Below are positions 15,386 to 24,335 of a stretch of 64,000 bases of DNA, in pieces. Position 1 is the stretch's first letter. Every line of letters starts with the position of its first letter. The stretch comes from MGOM01 sp035693825 (GTDB lineage Bacteria > Chloroflexota > Anaerolineae > Anaerolineales > E44-bin32), in assembly GCA_035693825.1 (NCBI GenBank), contig DASSGB010000232.1, forward strand, positions 17,888 to 81,887, read 5' to 3'. Made by a program: the position numbers and the translations under genes. The notes beneath the pieces were generated by a model. That model worked only from the letters and a program-made list of their open reading frames with translations, had not been told where the DNA came from and ran no database searches.

Positions 15386-16384
15386 CTATTCCTGAGTCAA
15401 CACCTGCAGTTCGCCGCGTGCCAGTTTGTCCCACGCCTCCTGCGCCAGCCTCTGCTTGCCCGGGCTGATGGCCTGGTCGTTGAGGTCGGCCAGGAGCAGG
15501 CTTCCTGACTCGACCGAATACGACCATGTTTGACCGCCCTGCCCGTCCGCCAGGGCCTGGAAGGCCTGGACCACGAGCGCCTCCGGCGCGAATCGGATCT
15601 GCCCGGCCAGGCGGTCCGGCGCCAGGCCCTCCGGCAACCCGCCCACCCAGGCAAACCACAGCCCGATTTCGGCTGCGCGGGCGGCCGCCTCCGCCGCCCC
15701 GGATCCGGGTGTCAGGGCAACGACGTCAACACCCTGCGACGCGAAGGCGGAACCATCGAAACCTGCCTGGGCCTGGTGAACGAGGCGACACCGCGGGCAG
15801 GCGTAGGCCAGGCCTTGTTCGAAGCCCTGGTTGAAGCCCGGCGCTGCCTGCGACTCGTCTGTCAACCATCCCACCGCTCCAGAATCCGCGGTGTGGCCCG
15901 CCACCACTCCCGCCAGGAAGCCGGCCTGGTCCCATCGAACGGCCGCACCACCCATCGTGCTGACTCCGGGTTGCGACAGCGCGCCCTCCGGGTCGATCAC
16001 CACCGCGCGCAATTCGCTCTCGGCGTCGATTCCAGAAAGCCAACTCGTGTCGCCCGCGGCCAGAACGTACGCCCGACCTCCTTGCTGGATCGAGGCCATC
16101 AGTTCGTCCTGTGTGCCGTCGGCGACCGACAGACCGCTCTCGGCCGCCCAGGTGCGCGCGGCTTCAGCCGCGTTCGCCGGCACACCCTCGACCACAAACA
16201 GGATCGTTGTCGGCGCCCGTGTGGGCGAAGGCGCGATCGTCGAGGCAGGTAGAGAAACGGTTGCCGTGAGATTCGCCGCCCCGCCGCAGGCAAGAGACAG
16301 CAGCCCGAAGACCGCCAGGCTCGAGGCGAGGCGCTTGGGCGCGCTCAGGGTGAGGCGAGCGGAGACTCGAAAACGATACGACAC
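15386..16384 (-). CDS. Second BMP-like lipoprotein, divergent
   Basis: A 332-residue predicted lipoprotein (signal peptide RLASSLAVFGLLSLACGG, Cys in LACGG), then a Thr/Pro-rich linker and a periplasmic-binding-like domain. SQPGVSTMGGAAVRWDQAG and FLAGVVAGHTADSGAVGWL parallel the AAFLAGYLAAGVTQTGKVG block of the true BMP protein, but the base-binding TDTGGIDDKSF segment is missing, so ligand specificity is probably different. GTG at 16384 is chosen as the start because it begins just ahead of the signal peptide, 14 bp after ftsK stops. It has no transporter genes of its own; it may feed the adjacent importer or act as a sensor/receptor subunit. Confidence 0.72.
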   Translation of the reverse strand: MSYRFRVSARLTLSAPKRLASSLAVFGLLSLACGGAANLTATVSLPASTIAPSPTRAPTTILFVVEGVPANAAEAARTWAAESGLSVADGTQDELMASIQQGGRAYVLAAGDTSWLSGIDAESELRAVVIDPEGALSQPGVSTMGGAAVRWDQAGFLAGVVAGHTADSGAVGWLTDESQAAPGFNQGFEQGLAYACPRCRLVHQAQAGFDGSAFASQGVDVVALTPGSGAAEAAARAAEIGLWFAWVGGLPEGLAPDRLAGQIRFAPEALVVQAFQALADGQGGQTWSYSVESGSLLLADLNDQAISPGKQRLAQEAWDKLARGELQVLTQE

Positions 16385-16398
16385 TTGGGCGCGGGCCG

Positions 16399-18831
16399 CT
16401 ACACGCGGCCCCGGCGAGGAAGTTCCTGATCTTCTTCGCGCGCCGGCAGTTCGCCGTAGTCCAGCACCTCGCGGGCCTGTGAGCCGCTCTGAGCCTGGCC
16501 GATGATCCCCCGTTCCTCCAACTGGTCCACCAGGCGCGCCGCCCGCGTGTAGCCGATGCGCAGACGCCGCTGCAGGAGCGAGATCGAGGCGCGCCGCATC
16601 CGCCTCACGATCTCCACCGCCTCGTCGAACAAGGTGTCGGTATCCTCGTCTTCCGCCGCCATCTCGTCCCACAGCGCGCCTTGCTTCAAGGGCACGCCGC
16701 TGGGGATCGACTCGGCGGGGACCAGCGGCGGAGCGCCGCCCGCCTCGAGCGCCGCCTGCTGCCAGTAGGAAATCAACCGCGCCAGCTCGCCTTCGGACAC
16801 GAAGGCGCCCTGCATGCGAATGGGGTTGGCCGCCTCCGGAGACTGGAACAGCATGTCGCCGCGACCGAGAAGGCGTTCCGCGCCCGGCTGGTCGAGGATG
16901 ACGCGGCTGTCGATCGAAGACGCCACGGCGAAGGCGATGCGCGCCGGGAAGTTGGCCTTGATCAGTCCGGTGACCACGTCGACCGACGGCCGCTGGGTGG
17001 CGATCACCAGGTGGATGCCGGTAGCGCGCGCCAGCTGCGCCAGGCGGGTGATCACCCGCTCGGTCTCGTCGGGGGCCAGCATCATCAGGTCGGCCAACTC
17101 ATCGATCACCACAACGAGGAACGGCAGCCGCGCCATTCCGGCGGCGTCCATGCGGCGGTTGTACTCGTCGATGTTGCGCACCCCGTCGCGCGAGAACTTG
17201 CGGTAGCGTTCATCCATCTCGCGCGAGACCCACTGCAGCGCTCCCACCACGCGGTCCAGCTCCACGACGACCGGCGCCAGCAGATGCGGGATGCCGTTGT
17301 ACAGCGTCAGCTCGACGCGTTTGGGGTCGACCATGACGAATCGCAGGTCGTCCGGCGTGTTCTGCAGCAGCAGGCAGGCGACGATGGCGTTGACGCACAC
17401 CGACTTGCCCGAGCCGGTGGTGCCGGCAATCAACAGGTGCGGCATCGACGCCAGATCGGCGGCGATGGCCCGGCCGGAAACGTCCTGGCCCAGCCCCAGG
17501 CGGAGCCGCGTGCCCAGCTTGCGAAAGCCCTGCGAGTCCATCACGTCGCGCAGCGCCACCAGGGAGATCTCGGTGTTCGGCACCTCGACCCCGACGTAAC
17601 CCTTGCCGGGAACGGGCGCCTCGATACGGATGGAGGGAGCCGCCAGGGCCAGGGCCAGGTCGTCGGCCAGAGCCGAAATCTTGCTGACTTTGACTTTGGT
17701 GCGCCGGCCGCCCCTCGATTCGACGAAGTCCGGCTCCACCCCGAACTGGGTGATGGCCGGGCCGCGATTGATCTCGACGATGCGCGCCGGCGCGCCGAAG
17801 GCCAGCAACGTATCCTCGATCATGCGCGCCCGCTGCCGATCGAACTCTTCGTCGGCCTTGGCCTCCGCACCGTGCTCGAGGATCGACTCCATCTCAGGCA
17901 GCGCCCAGCTTCGCCGGGGCGCAGGCGGGGCTTCGACCGCGGTCGCCTCCGGTCGTTCCGCGCCGGCGGCCGGCGGGGGAGGCTTCGGTGCAGATCGCTC
18001 GCCGGACGAGGCCGCCGGCGGTGGAATGATGGCCGGAGCGGCCTCCTCCAGGTCGGGAGCGAGCCGCACGGAACCACGGCGGTCGCTCAGCCGGACGGAG
18101 GACGAAGGCGCATCGGGCTTGGGAGCCAGGCGGATTCCTCGCCGCCGGTCACCGGAGCGAATCGTAGAGGCTGTGCCGGATCGAGACGCCCTCCTGGCCA
18201 ACGCGGCCGCAGCGTCGGTGGGCGAGAAACCGAGGCTGAAGGCGAGCGCTACGAGGATCCAGGCGCCGAGCACCACCACCGTCCCGCCGTTTCCCAACGA
18301 GCCGATCATGCCTCCCAGAATGGCCGCGCCTACAGCACCTCCGCCGCCCCCCGCACGGGCCACATCCGAGGCGATGCCCGGCTCGGCTCCTCCGGCCAGC
18401 GCGTGGAACAGCACGAGAATCGCGAGGTACAACAGCACCCCGCCGAGAATCTGCTCGGGCTCGAGCCTGGGCAGCCAGCCGCTGTATTTGCTCACAACCA
18501 GCCAGACGCCGAAGGCGGCCGCGATCAGCGGAACGACGTACACGCCCCAGCCAAAACCCTGGCGCAAGAGGCGCGCCCAGGCGCTGCCCAGCCATCCTTG
18601 CGCGGGCAAGAGCAGCGTCACCAGAGTCAGGATTCCGAGCAGGGTGAGGAGGATGCCGGTCAGTTCGCGCCGGTGGTCGCGCGCCTGGTCCAGCATGCTG
18701 TCGCGCAGTGCAGACAGAGAGAGACCGCTTCGGCGAGAGGTTTTCCGGCCGCTCCCCGCGCCGGCTCGCGATCGACGCCCGCCGTTGGCACGCCGACCTT
18801 GAGCGACCGTCGGCGCTTTCCTTTTGGCCAA
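16399..18831 (-). CDS. ftsK: DNA translocase FtsK/SpoIIIE
   Basis: An 810-residue septal DNA pump that clears chromosomes during division. Four N-terminal membrane helices (about residues 55-195) are followed by a Pro/Ala-rich linker, the alpha/beta motor with Walker A AGTTGSGKSVCVN (about 470) and Walker B FLVVVIDELADLM, the ATQRPSVDVVTG segment, and the C-terminal gamma winged helix (SLLQRRLRIGYTRAARLVDQ) that recognises orienting DNA sequences. The start is TTG at 18831 with GGAGG seven bases upstream and a TATAAT box at 18858-18853. The linker is short compared with Escherichia coli FtsK, as is usual outside Proteobacteria. The divergent BMP-like lipoprotein gene follows by 14 bp. Confidence 0.92.
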   Translation of the reverse strand: MAKRKAPTVAQGRRANGGRRSRAGAGSGRKTSRRSGLSLSALRDSMLDQARDHRRELTGILLTLLGILTLVTLLLPAQGWLGSAWARLLRQGFGWGVYVVPLIAAAFGVWLVVSKYSGWLPRLEPEQILGGVLLYLAILVLFHALAGGAEPGIASDVARAGGGGGAVGAAILGGMIGSLGNGGTVVVLGAWILVALAFSLGFSPTDAAAALARRASRSGTASTIRSGDRRRGIRLAPKPDAPSSSVRLSDRRGSVRLAPDLEEAAPAIIPPPAASSGERSAPKPPPPAAGAERPEATAVEAPPAPRRSWALPEMESILEHGAEAKADEEFDRQRARMIEDTLLAFGAPARIVEINRGPAITQFGVEPDFVESRGGRRTKVKVSKISALADDLALALAAPSIRIEAPVPGKGYVGVEVPNTEISLVALRDVMDSQGFRKLGTRLRLGLGQDVSGRAIAADLASMPHLLIAGTTGSGKSVCVNAIVACLLLQNTPDDLRFVMVDPKRVELTLYNGIPHLLAPVVVELDRVVGALQWVSREMDERYRKFSRDGVRNIDEYNRRMDAAGMARLPFLVVVIDELADLMMLAPDETERVITRLAQLARATGIHLVIATQRPSVDVVTGLIKANFPARIAFAVASSIDSRVILDQPGAERLLGRGDMLFQSPEAANPIRMQGAFVSEGELARLISYWQQAALEAGGAPPLVPAESIPSGVPLKQGALWDEMAAEDEDTDTLFDEAVEIVRRMRRASISLLQRRLRIGYTRAARLVDQLEERGIIGQAQSGSQAREVLDYGELPAREEDQELPRRGRV

Positions 18832-18975
18832 GAGGAGTCCTCCGGGTCGGCGATTATAGCACGCGGGTTCGAGGCAGGCGCGAATTGAGCTCGAAATCGC
18901 CGCGATCGACGTATCGATGCAGCTTGCGTGCCTCAGGCTGGAGCCTCGCTCGCCGGAGGACGTCCTCGAATCGGG

Positions 18976-19479
18976 CTAGCTTTCCAGTTCCACCAGCTTG
19001 GCCTTCATCTCGGCGATCTCCGCCTGCTGGTTGGCGAGGATCCTGTCGCACAGGTCCAGGATCTCCGGATCCTGCACGGGGGCGCGCTCGCACATCAGAA
19101 TCGCGCCACCATGATGGGGAATCATCGACCGCAGGAACTGGGTGTCCGAGACGGCGGCCTGCTGCCGCAAGAGAAGGTAGAACACGACGAAAAGCGCCAG
19201 GCTGCCGGCTAAGAAGATCGCATTGAGGCGCTTGTCCTTATACATGGAGCTCATCAAGAGCAGCTCGATCACGACCATGGGCGCCGCCATCAAGCCGGCC
19301 ATGTAGACCTGGTTCACGTTGACGTATACGTTGCCGAGAACGTCCACCATGGCGTACATGAGAACGAACATGGCCGCAAAAGACAGCGCCGCCATCAAGA
19401 GCAGCCGACCGTAGTGGCCTGAGGTCATTGGCGGGGCCGAAGATTTCTCGGCCTGTGCTGGGTGGTCTCGATGCTCCAC
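18976..19479 (-). CDS. DUF305 membrane protein
   Basis: A 167-residue protein with about four membrane helices (RLLLMAALSFAAMFVLMYAM, then segments near VYMAGLMAAPMVVIELLLM and FLAGSLALFVVFYLL) followed by a DUF305 module: FLRSMIPHHGGAILMCERA with the conserved His-His and Met, then LANQQAEIAEMKA. DUF305 domains are ferritin-like helical bundles often linked to copper or metal handling; here the domain would face outside. GTG at 19479 is preferred because AAAGGAAA lies 5-12 bp upstream; longer frames to the right have no signal character. A small protein gene precedes it by 112 bp. Metal role is family-level inference. Confidence 0.75.
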   Translation of the reverse strand: MEHRDHPAQAEKSSAPPMTSGHYGRLLLMAALSFAAMFVLMYAMVDVLGNVYVNVNQVYMAGLMAAPMVVIELLLMSSMYKDKRLNAIFLAGSLALFVVFYLLLRQQAAVSDTQFLRSMIPHHGGAILMCERAPVQDPEILDLCDRILANQQAEIAEMKAKLVELES

Positions 19480-19591
19480 GTCGTTTCCTTTCTTTGATGT
19501 GGATTCGGCCTTCGGGCGTGCTGGCCGTGCCGCGCGTTGTTGCGCCTTCTCGAGGCTACCTTGTCCCCCCACCGGATGAGAGCAGGTCGGA

Positions 19592-19801
19592 CTACTGAGC
19601 CAGGCTCTGCGCCGTGGAGATCGCCCTCGCTTCCGACGGATGCACACTGTCGACCCAGGCTTCGGGCTCGTTGACCACAGCGAACCGGCTGGACTTACCC
19701 TCTTCGTGCAGGGCCCGGTTGGCGATGACGGAGTACGGACCTATGCGCTCCAGGCGCTGGACCCCGCGCTTCCCGCGCAGGTCGCACTTTTCGGCGTACA
19801 T
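19592..19801 (-). CDS. Small 69-residue protein, unknown
   Basis: A short soluble protein with a very good ribosome binding site (AAGGAGGTG six bases before ATG), which is why I accept it as real. It reads MYAEKCDLRGKRG, then IGPYSVIANRALHEEGKS and VNEPEAWVDSVHPSEAR, a mix of charged and hydrophobic residues without a membrane segment. I do not recognise the family. It is 112 bp upstream of the DUF305 gene on the same strand, so the two may share a transcript. A TATACT-like box lies about 60 bp upstream of the start. No function proposed. Confidence 0.6.
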   Translation of the reverse strand: MYAEKCDLRGKRGVQRLERIGPYSVIANRALHEEGKSSRFAVVNEPEAWVDSVHPSEARAISTAQSLAQ

Positions 19802-20002
19802 CGCCCCACCTCCTTGACCTCAGGGCCATCAATCCCTGAAGCGCTTCCAATCGAAGTATAGGCGCGGTCCCATCTGATGAGGATATAGGGCCGTCCTGAG
19901 TGTCGGCGACTTGTCGCGGTGCAGGCGGCGCGCGAGCCGCCCCACCCTTGGAGTACATTGAGACGCGGTCGCCCAACGGTTCCTCGGGCGCGCAGCCTGA
20001 TC

Positions 20003-20075
20003 CAAGTCCCCCAAGGGGATGCCCCCTACGGGGTGCGAAGCGCGACGAAGTGCGATCCCTGGCAGGGCGATGAGG
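20003..20075 (+). repeat. Modular palindromic repeat, copy A (full length)
   Basis: Begins CAAGTCCCCCAAGGGGATGC, continues with CCCCCTACGGGGTGC and GAAGCGCGACGAAGTGCG, and ends GGCAGGGCGATGAGG. Internal self-complementary pieces (CCCC/GGGG pairs) would fold as hairpins. Nearly the same ~72-bp unit occurs inverted at 54364-54435, and deletion forms are at 24262-24310, 45577-45598 and 54546-54567. In the 331-bp gap 19802-20132 I see nothing else apart from the -10 box at 20121. Confidence 0.75.
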
Positions 20076-20120
20076 TGGGAAACGGGGTTTGTCCCATCTG
20101 CTGTCGTAAAGTCCGCATGC

Positions 20121-20126
20121 TACAAT
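20121..20126 (+). promoter_or_regulatory. -10 box (TACAAT) six bases before the cNMP/PH gene start
   Basis: TACAAT at 20121-20126 lies only 6 nt before ATG 20133, and no Shine-Dalgarno fits between, suggesting a leaderless mRNA. No convincing -35 hexamer. Confidence 0.4.
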
Positions 20127-20132
20127 CACCTC

Positions 20133-21809
20133 ATGCCGGAGCTCAGCGCGCTCGAAATCCTGCTGCGCGCGCCGTTCCTTGCCGGCGTCGAGGCCGACGA
20201 ACTCGAGCCCATCCAGGGCCGGATGGAACGACTGACCTTCGACGCGGGCGAGGCGATTCTGGCTCCCGGTCAGCCGTCCCGCGGCCTGTATTTCATCGCT
20301 TCAGGTTCGGTCGAGGTGTGGGTTCGCCTGGCCGATGGCACGCCGCGCATCGTTTCCCGGCTGTGTCCGGGCGACTCCCTGGGCGAAGAGAATCTGCGCG
20401 AGCCCTCGCGCGACGCCCCCGGGGCCCGGGCTTCGACTCCCGTCGTGGCGTATCGCTGGGATCGCATCTCCCTGCGCGTGTTTCTCAAGGACCATCCCGG
20501 GTTCGCCACGGCGCTCCAGCTGCCGGTCCACACACGGCGGTTCGCCCTCAGCCCCCTGTTCTCGTGGCTCGGCGCCGACGAAACGTTGTACGCCGTCACG
20601 CGCAAACACCCGGCCCTGCTCGCCCAATCGCTCCTCATCCCTTCGGCGATGTTTCTGGCCGGGGTCGCCTGGCTGACCTTTAGCCTGACCGGCGGGGCCG
20701 GGCTTTCGGTGCTCCCAGTCGGTTTGGCGTTGATCGGCGCGGCGTATTTCGTCTGGCAGTGGGCCGACTGGCGCAACGACTACTATCTGGTCACCGACCG
20801 GCGCGTCATCTGGCTGGAGAAAGTCATCGGGCTGTACGACAGCCGGCAGGAGTGCCCGCTGGGCATGATCTTGTCGGTCAGCTTGGGTTCGACTCTGGCG
20901 GCGCGGGTGCTGGGCTACGCCGACGTGCAGATTCGGTCCTACACCGGCAACCTGGTCTTTCGCGACACGGCCCATCCACAGACGCTGGCCGCCCTCATCG
21001 AGGAGCTGCGCCGACGCCATCAGATCGCCAGCGACCAGACGGACCGCGAGGTCATCAGCGACTCGTTGCGGCGGCGCCTGCAGGGGGAGACGGTCCCCGT
21101 GGCCGTTCCGCCTCGCCCCACGCTCGAACCCCAGCGCAGCCTGGATGGAGTCGGCCTCGACCACTGGACCCTGCAGGTTCGTTTCGAGGTCAAGGGCGTC
21201 ATCACCTACCGCAAGCATTGGATGGTTCTGTTGCAGGGCGTCGGGGTTCCCGTCTTCATCTGCCTGGCGTCCATCGGACTGGCGGTTGCCGGAATCACCG
21301 GCTGGATGGAGAGCCTTTCGGACGCGGCGCTTGCCGCGCTGGGCGCGGCGGCTGTGGCCTCGGCCGTGTGGGCTGTGTACGAATACCTGGACTGGGCCAA
21401 CGACCTGTATCAAATCACGCCGACGCACATCGTCGACGTGCACAAGAAGCCCCTCGGCCGCGAGGTACGCAAGCTGGCGCCGCTCGAGAATATCCTGGGG
21501 ACCGAGGTCGATCGACGCGGACTGCTGGGGTTGATCCTGAATTTCGGCAACGTCATCGCCACGGTGGGAACCTCGCAGTTTCTGTTCGAGGGAATCCTCA
21601 ACCCGACCACGGCGCAGCAGGACGTGGTGCGGGCGCAGGAAGCCCTGGTCGAGCGCAAGCGGTCGGCGGAACGGAAGAAGCGCCAGGAGGAAATGGTAGA
21701 ATGGCTGACCGCGTACCACGACCAGGTCGGCCCCACGGAGCCGGGGCGATCCTCCGGGGCCGACGACGGCGCGACCAAGCATGGCCTCCCTGCCGATTCT
21801 GACCGCTGA
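20133..21809 (+). CDS. Membrane protein with cyclic-nucleotide-binding and two bacterial PH domains
   Basis: A 558-residue protein. Residues ~1-130 form a cNMP-binding beta roll (APFLAGVEADELEPI at the start, GLYFIASGSVEVWV, and GDSLGEENL in place of the phosphate-binding cassette). Two units follow, each a pair of membrane helices plus a YdbS/DUF304-type PH domain: YYLVTDRRVIWLEKVIGLYD near 215 and LYQITPTHIVDVHKKPLGRE near 430. A coiled, charged C terminus ends the protein. The start is placed at the ATG just after a TACAAT box; a longer frame from 20019 would translate a repeat element. The last 29 bp overlap the deformylase gene. Possibly a ligand-gated membrane regulator; function unknown. 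Confidence 0.8.
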   Translation: MPELSALEILLRAPFLAGVEADELEPIQGRMERLTFDAGEAILAPGQPSRGLYFIASGSVEVWVRLADGTPRIVSRLCPGDSLGEENLREPSRDAPGARASTPVVAYRWDRISLRVFLKDHPGFATALQLPVHTRRFALSPLFSWLGADETLYAVTRKHPALLAQSLLIPSAMFLAGVAWLTFSLTGGAGLSVLPVGLALIGAAYFVWQWADWRNDYYLVTDRRVIWLEKVIGLYDSRQECPLGMILSVSLGSTLAARVLGYADVQIRSYTGNLVFRDTAHPQTLAALIEELRRRHQIASDQTDREVISDSLRRRLQGETVPVAVPPRPTLEPQRSLDGVGLDHWTLQVRFEVKGVITYRKHWMVLLQGVGVPVFICLASIGLAVAGITGWMESLSDAALAALGAAAVASAVWAVYEYLDWANDLYQITPTHIVDVHKKPLGREVRKLAPLENILGTEVDRRGLLGLILNFGNVIATVGTSQFLFEGILNPTTAQQDVVRAQEALVERKRSAERKKRQEEMVEWLTAYHDQVGPTEPGRSSGADDGATKHGLPADSDR

Positions 21810-22344
21810 GAAACCGATCCTCCGCCAGCGCGCCCGCAAGGTGCGCTCGGTGGGCCCCAGCCTGCATCGGTTGGTCGAGGACATGATCGACACGATGCGC
21901 GCCGCGCCCGGCGTGGGCCTGGCCGCGCCCCAGGTGGGCGTCGCCCAGCGGGTGATCGTGGTCGAGTTCGCCGAAACCAAGGACGACGACGGCGTCGAGC
22001 CCAAGCTCTACGTGGTCGTCAATCCGGAGATCGTGCGCCACTCGGCCGACACAGTTGTCGGAACGGAAGGCTGCCTGTCCATCCCCGGCTTCCTGGGCGA
22101 CGTCGAGCGATACCAATCGGTGACGGTGCGCGGCCTGGATCGGCGCGGCCGTCCGCTTCGTCTCAAGACCAACGACTGGCTGGCGCGTATCTTCCAGCAC
22201 GAGATCGACCACCTGGACGGCGTCCTGTACATCGACCGCGCCAGCCGCGTGTGGAAGGCAGAGCCCGAAGAGGCGGCGGCCGTTCAGGTCGGCGCCCCCC
22301 ACCCGGCAACGGAGAACACGGAGAACAAGGAGGCAGGCGAATGA
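21781..22344 (+). CDS. def: Peptide deformylase
   Basis: A 187-residue metalloenzyme that removes the N-formyl group from nascent proteins. All three active-site motifs are intact: GVGLAAPQVG (about 44-53), EGCLS (about 96-100, Cys is a metal ligand) and QHEIDHLDG (about 139-147, two His ligands and the catalytic Glu). A C-terminal extension rich in Glu/Ala is not part of the fold. The start overlaps the previous gene by 29 bp and the stop overlaps the next start (ATGA), so three genes are translationally coupled. Confidence 0.95.
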   Translation: MASLPILTAEKPILRQRARKVRSVGPSLHRLVEDMIDTMRAAPGVGLAAPQVGVAQRVIVVEFAETKDDDGVEPKLYVVVNPEIVRHSADTVVGTEGCLSIPGFLGDVERYQSVTVRGLDRRGRPLRLKTNDWLARIFQHEIDHLDGVLYIDRASRVWKAEPEEAAAVQVGAPHPATENTENKEAGE

Positions 22345-22712
22345 AGCTTCTGTTGCGTTGGCTGATCACTGCGCTCGCCCTGGGCGCGGCGGTGTTGCTC
22401 GTCCCAGGCATTCGCGTCGAAAGCGACCGCGCCTGGTTGACGGTGGCGGCCATGGCCATCATCCTGGGCCTGGTGAACGCCTTTGTCCGTCCCCTGCTCA
22501 AGCTGCTCTCTTGTCCATTGATCCTGGTGACCATGGGCCTGTTCCTTTTGGTGGTCAACGCCTTCACATTGTGGCTGGCCTCGGCCATCGCTGCGGCCAT
22601 CGGGGTGCCGTTCTTCGTCGACGGTTTCTGGCCGGCGTTCGTGGGCGGCCTGGTCATCAGCGTGGTGTCTTTCCTGCTGTCCATGTTCCTGATCGACGAC
22701 CGCGAGCGATAA
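22341..22712 (+). CDS. YvlD-like membrane protein (phage holin superfamily IV)
   Basis: A 123-residue protein with four predicted membrane helices, matching the small YvlD/Phage_holin_4_2 family: MKLLLRWLITALALGAAVLL at the N terminus, GLVNAFVRPLLKLLSCPLIL and LFLLVVNAFTLWLAS. Despite the family name these chromosomal proteins are not proven holins; in Bacillus, YvlD belongs to the envelope-stress-linked yvlABCD operon with a DUF4097 protein (YvlB). AGGAGG precedes ATG and the codon overlaps the deformylase stop. A strong hairpin terminator (22734-22763) follows. Genes for DUF4097/SHOCT proteins are found at 32519-34924. Confidence 0.82.
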   Translation: MKLLLRWLITALALGAAVLLVPGIRVESDRAWLTVAAMAIILGLVNAFVRPLLKLLSCPLILVTMGLFLLVVNAFTLWLASAIAAAIGVPFFVDGFWPAFVGGLVISVVSFLLSMFLIDDRER

Positions 22713-22733
22713 GATCGCCTGGTTCGAAGACAC

Positions 22734-22763
22734 GGCAGGGGCGGCTCGCCAGCCGCCCCTGCC
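22734..22763 (+). terminator. Intrinsic terminator after the deformylase/YvlD genes
   Basis: GGCAGGGGCGGCT (22734-22746) pairs with AGCCGCCCCTGCC (22751-22763) across a 4-nt loop and is followed by CCTTTAA. It lies between convergent genes. Confidence 0.75.
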
Positions 22764-22780
22764 CCTTTAACGGAGGGATC

Positions 22781-24163
22781 TCATTCGCGTTTGCGCCCGC
22801 GGCGTTTCGTTTTCACCGTCCGGGCGGTCCGTCCGGGCCTGCGCCGCGCGACGTCGGCCTCCAGCGTCGGAGCCTCGACGACCGCGGGTTCCAACACGGC
22901 GACCTCTGCCGGCGGCTCGGACCGACGTGCGAACGGAAGACGGCGGCGAAGGTTTCCGATCCACTGCGCGAACGAAACGCGCGCCTTGCCCGGCTCGGCC
23001 GGAAGGGCATCCAGGGAGGCCGGAAACGGGTCAACGTTGAGGACCTTGCGATACAGGTAGCCCAGAACCTCCCTCAACGAGGCGATGATCGGCGCCGCCA
23101 GGAACACGCCCAGGACCCCGGCGGTCGCGGCGCCCACCAGGACCCCGGCCAGGATGATCAGCGGGTGGACCTTGACGGCATCGCCCAGCACCCGCGGCAC
23201 AATGACCGTGTTTTCCAGACTCTGAACCGTGACGTAGAAGGCCACGACGATCAGCGCGAACCAACCATTGGGAATCGCCAGGTACGTCGATCCCTGCAGC
23301 AAGGCGATCAACGCCGCCGGAATCACCGCCAGGAGAGGGCCGAGGTTCGGGACGAGCTCGAGGAATCCGGCCAGCAGCCCCAGGCTGAGCGCATTGGGCA
23401 GGCCGAGCGCGGCCGTGCCCAGCGCCACCGCCGTCCCGATGATCACCATCAGCAGCAGTTGGCCCCGCAGGAACGCGTCCCACAGTCGCTCCAGCCGGTG
23501 GAACAGTTCGGTGATCTCGGGTCGCTGTGACTCGGGCAGGCCGTCGAGGACGCTTCGGATCATCTTGGGGCCGTCAACGCTCAGATAGACGCTGGCCACG
23601 AGGACGAACACCAGGGACAGCAGGGAGGAAGCCACGCTGCCCACAACGCTGGCCGCGCTGCGAGAGAGAAGCGAGAACAGCGAACTCAGAATCGACGTGA
23701 TGGACGAGAGAGAACCGGGGAGAGCCGTACCCGGGTTCTTCAGCGCGTCCAGCACCGGATCGACGATAGCCTCCACCGAAATCACGATGCCGAAGAAACG
23801 CAGGCCGGACAGCTTCCAGGCAGTGAGCGTGTCCACCAGCCAGCGCACGACCGTGTCGACCACCACCTGGTAGTCGATGCCGATCAGGAAGCCCACGGCG
23901 TTGACGAGGTGCGGGAGAAAGACCAGCGGAACGATGAGCAGCACCAGGCCCGCGATGAAATACGTCACCGCGACGGCGGAGGCCTTCGGCATGCGCAGGC
24001 GGAGGTGGAAGTAGTTGATGGTCGGGCGCACCAGGAACGCCAGCAGGATCGCCACCACCAGCTCCGGCAGCACCGGCCGGCTCAGGTACAGCAGCCAGAC
24101 CACCACCAACACCAGCCCCGCCCCCACCAGGTAGCGCGTCCCGGTCTTCCACTCATTCGTCAT
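22781..24163 (-). CDS. AI-2E family transporter (PF01594)
   Basis: A 460-residue membrane protein of the AI-2 exporter/TqsA-YhhT superfamily, with about eight helices. The core reads LLYLSRPVLPELVVAILLAF at the start, and GLPNALSLGLLAGFLELVPN with LGPLLAVIPAALIAL near the C-terminal third, which is the hallmark G-x-L-x-x-x-x-x-P-x-x-G-P region. A 100-residue basic tail (rich in Arg/Lys) extends into the cytoplasm. GGAGG precedes ATG. Members transport different solutes (autoinducer-2, Na+/H+ in some), so substrate is not assigned. It is convergent with the YvlD gene and divergent from recF. Confidence 0.85.
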   Translation of the reverse strand: MTNEWKTGTRYLVGAGLVLVVVWLLYLSRPVLPELVVAILLAFLVRPTINYFHLRLRMPKASAVAVTYFIAGLVLLIVPLVFLPHLVNAVGFLIGIDYQVVVDTVVRWLVDTLTAWKLSGLRFFGIVISVEAIVDPVLDALKNPGTALPGSLSSITSILSSLFSLLSRSAASVVGSVASSLLSLVFVLVASVYLSVDGPKMIRSVLDGLPESQRPEITELFHRLERLWDAFLRGQLLLMVIIGTAVALGTAALGLPNALSLGLLAGFLELVPNLGPLLAVIPAALIALLQGSTYLAIPNGWFALIVVAFYVTVQSLENTVIVPRVLGDAVKVHPLIILAGVLVGAATAGVLGVFLAAPIIASLREVLGYLYRKVLNVDPFPASLDALPAEPGKARVSFAQWIGNLRRRLPFARRSEPPAEVAVLEPAVVEAPTLEADVARRRPGRTARTVKTKRRGRKRE

Positions 24164-24261
24164 GCTTCTGAACCTCCGCCCGCCTCACCCACCCGACTCT
24201 AGCACACCGCCATCCGAAGAGCACTCTCGCCCGACGGCCTTTGGACTGCACCCTCAAGCTT

Positions 24262-24310
24262 CAAGTCCCCCAAGGGGATGCGAAGCGCGATCCCCGGTAG
24301 GGCAGTGAGG
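24262..24310 (+). repeat. Modular palindromic repeat, copy B (internal deletion)
   Basis: Shares both ends with copy A (CAAGTCCCCCAAGGGGATGC and GGTAGGGCAGTGAGG) but lacks the middle CCCCCTACGGGGT and part of the GCG-rich block. It lies in the recF promoter region, 41 bp upstream of the recF start. Confidence 0.75.
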
Positions 24311-24335
24311 ATCGGTCGGCTCCGTATGAGCATGC

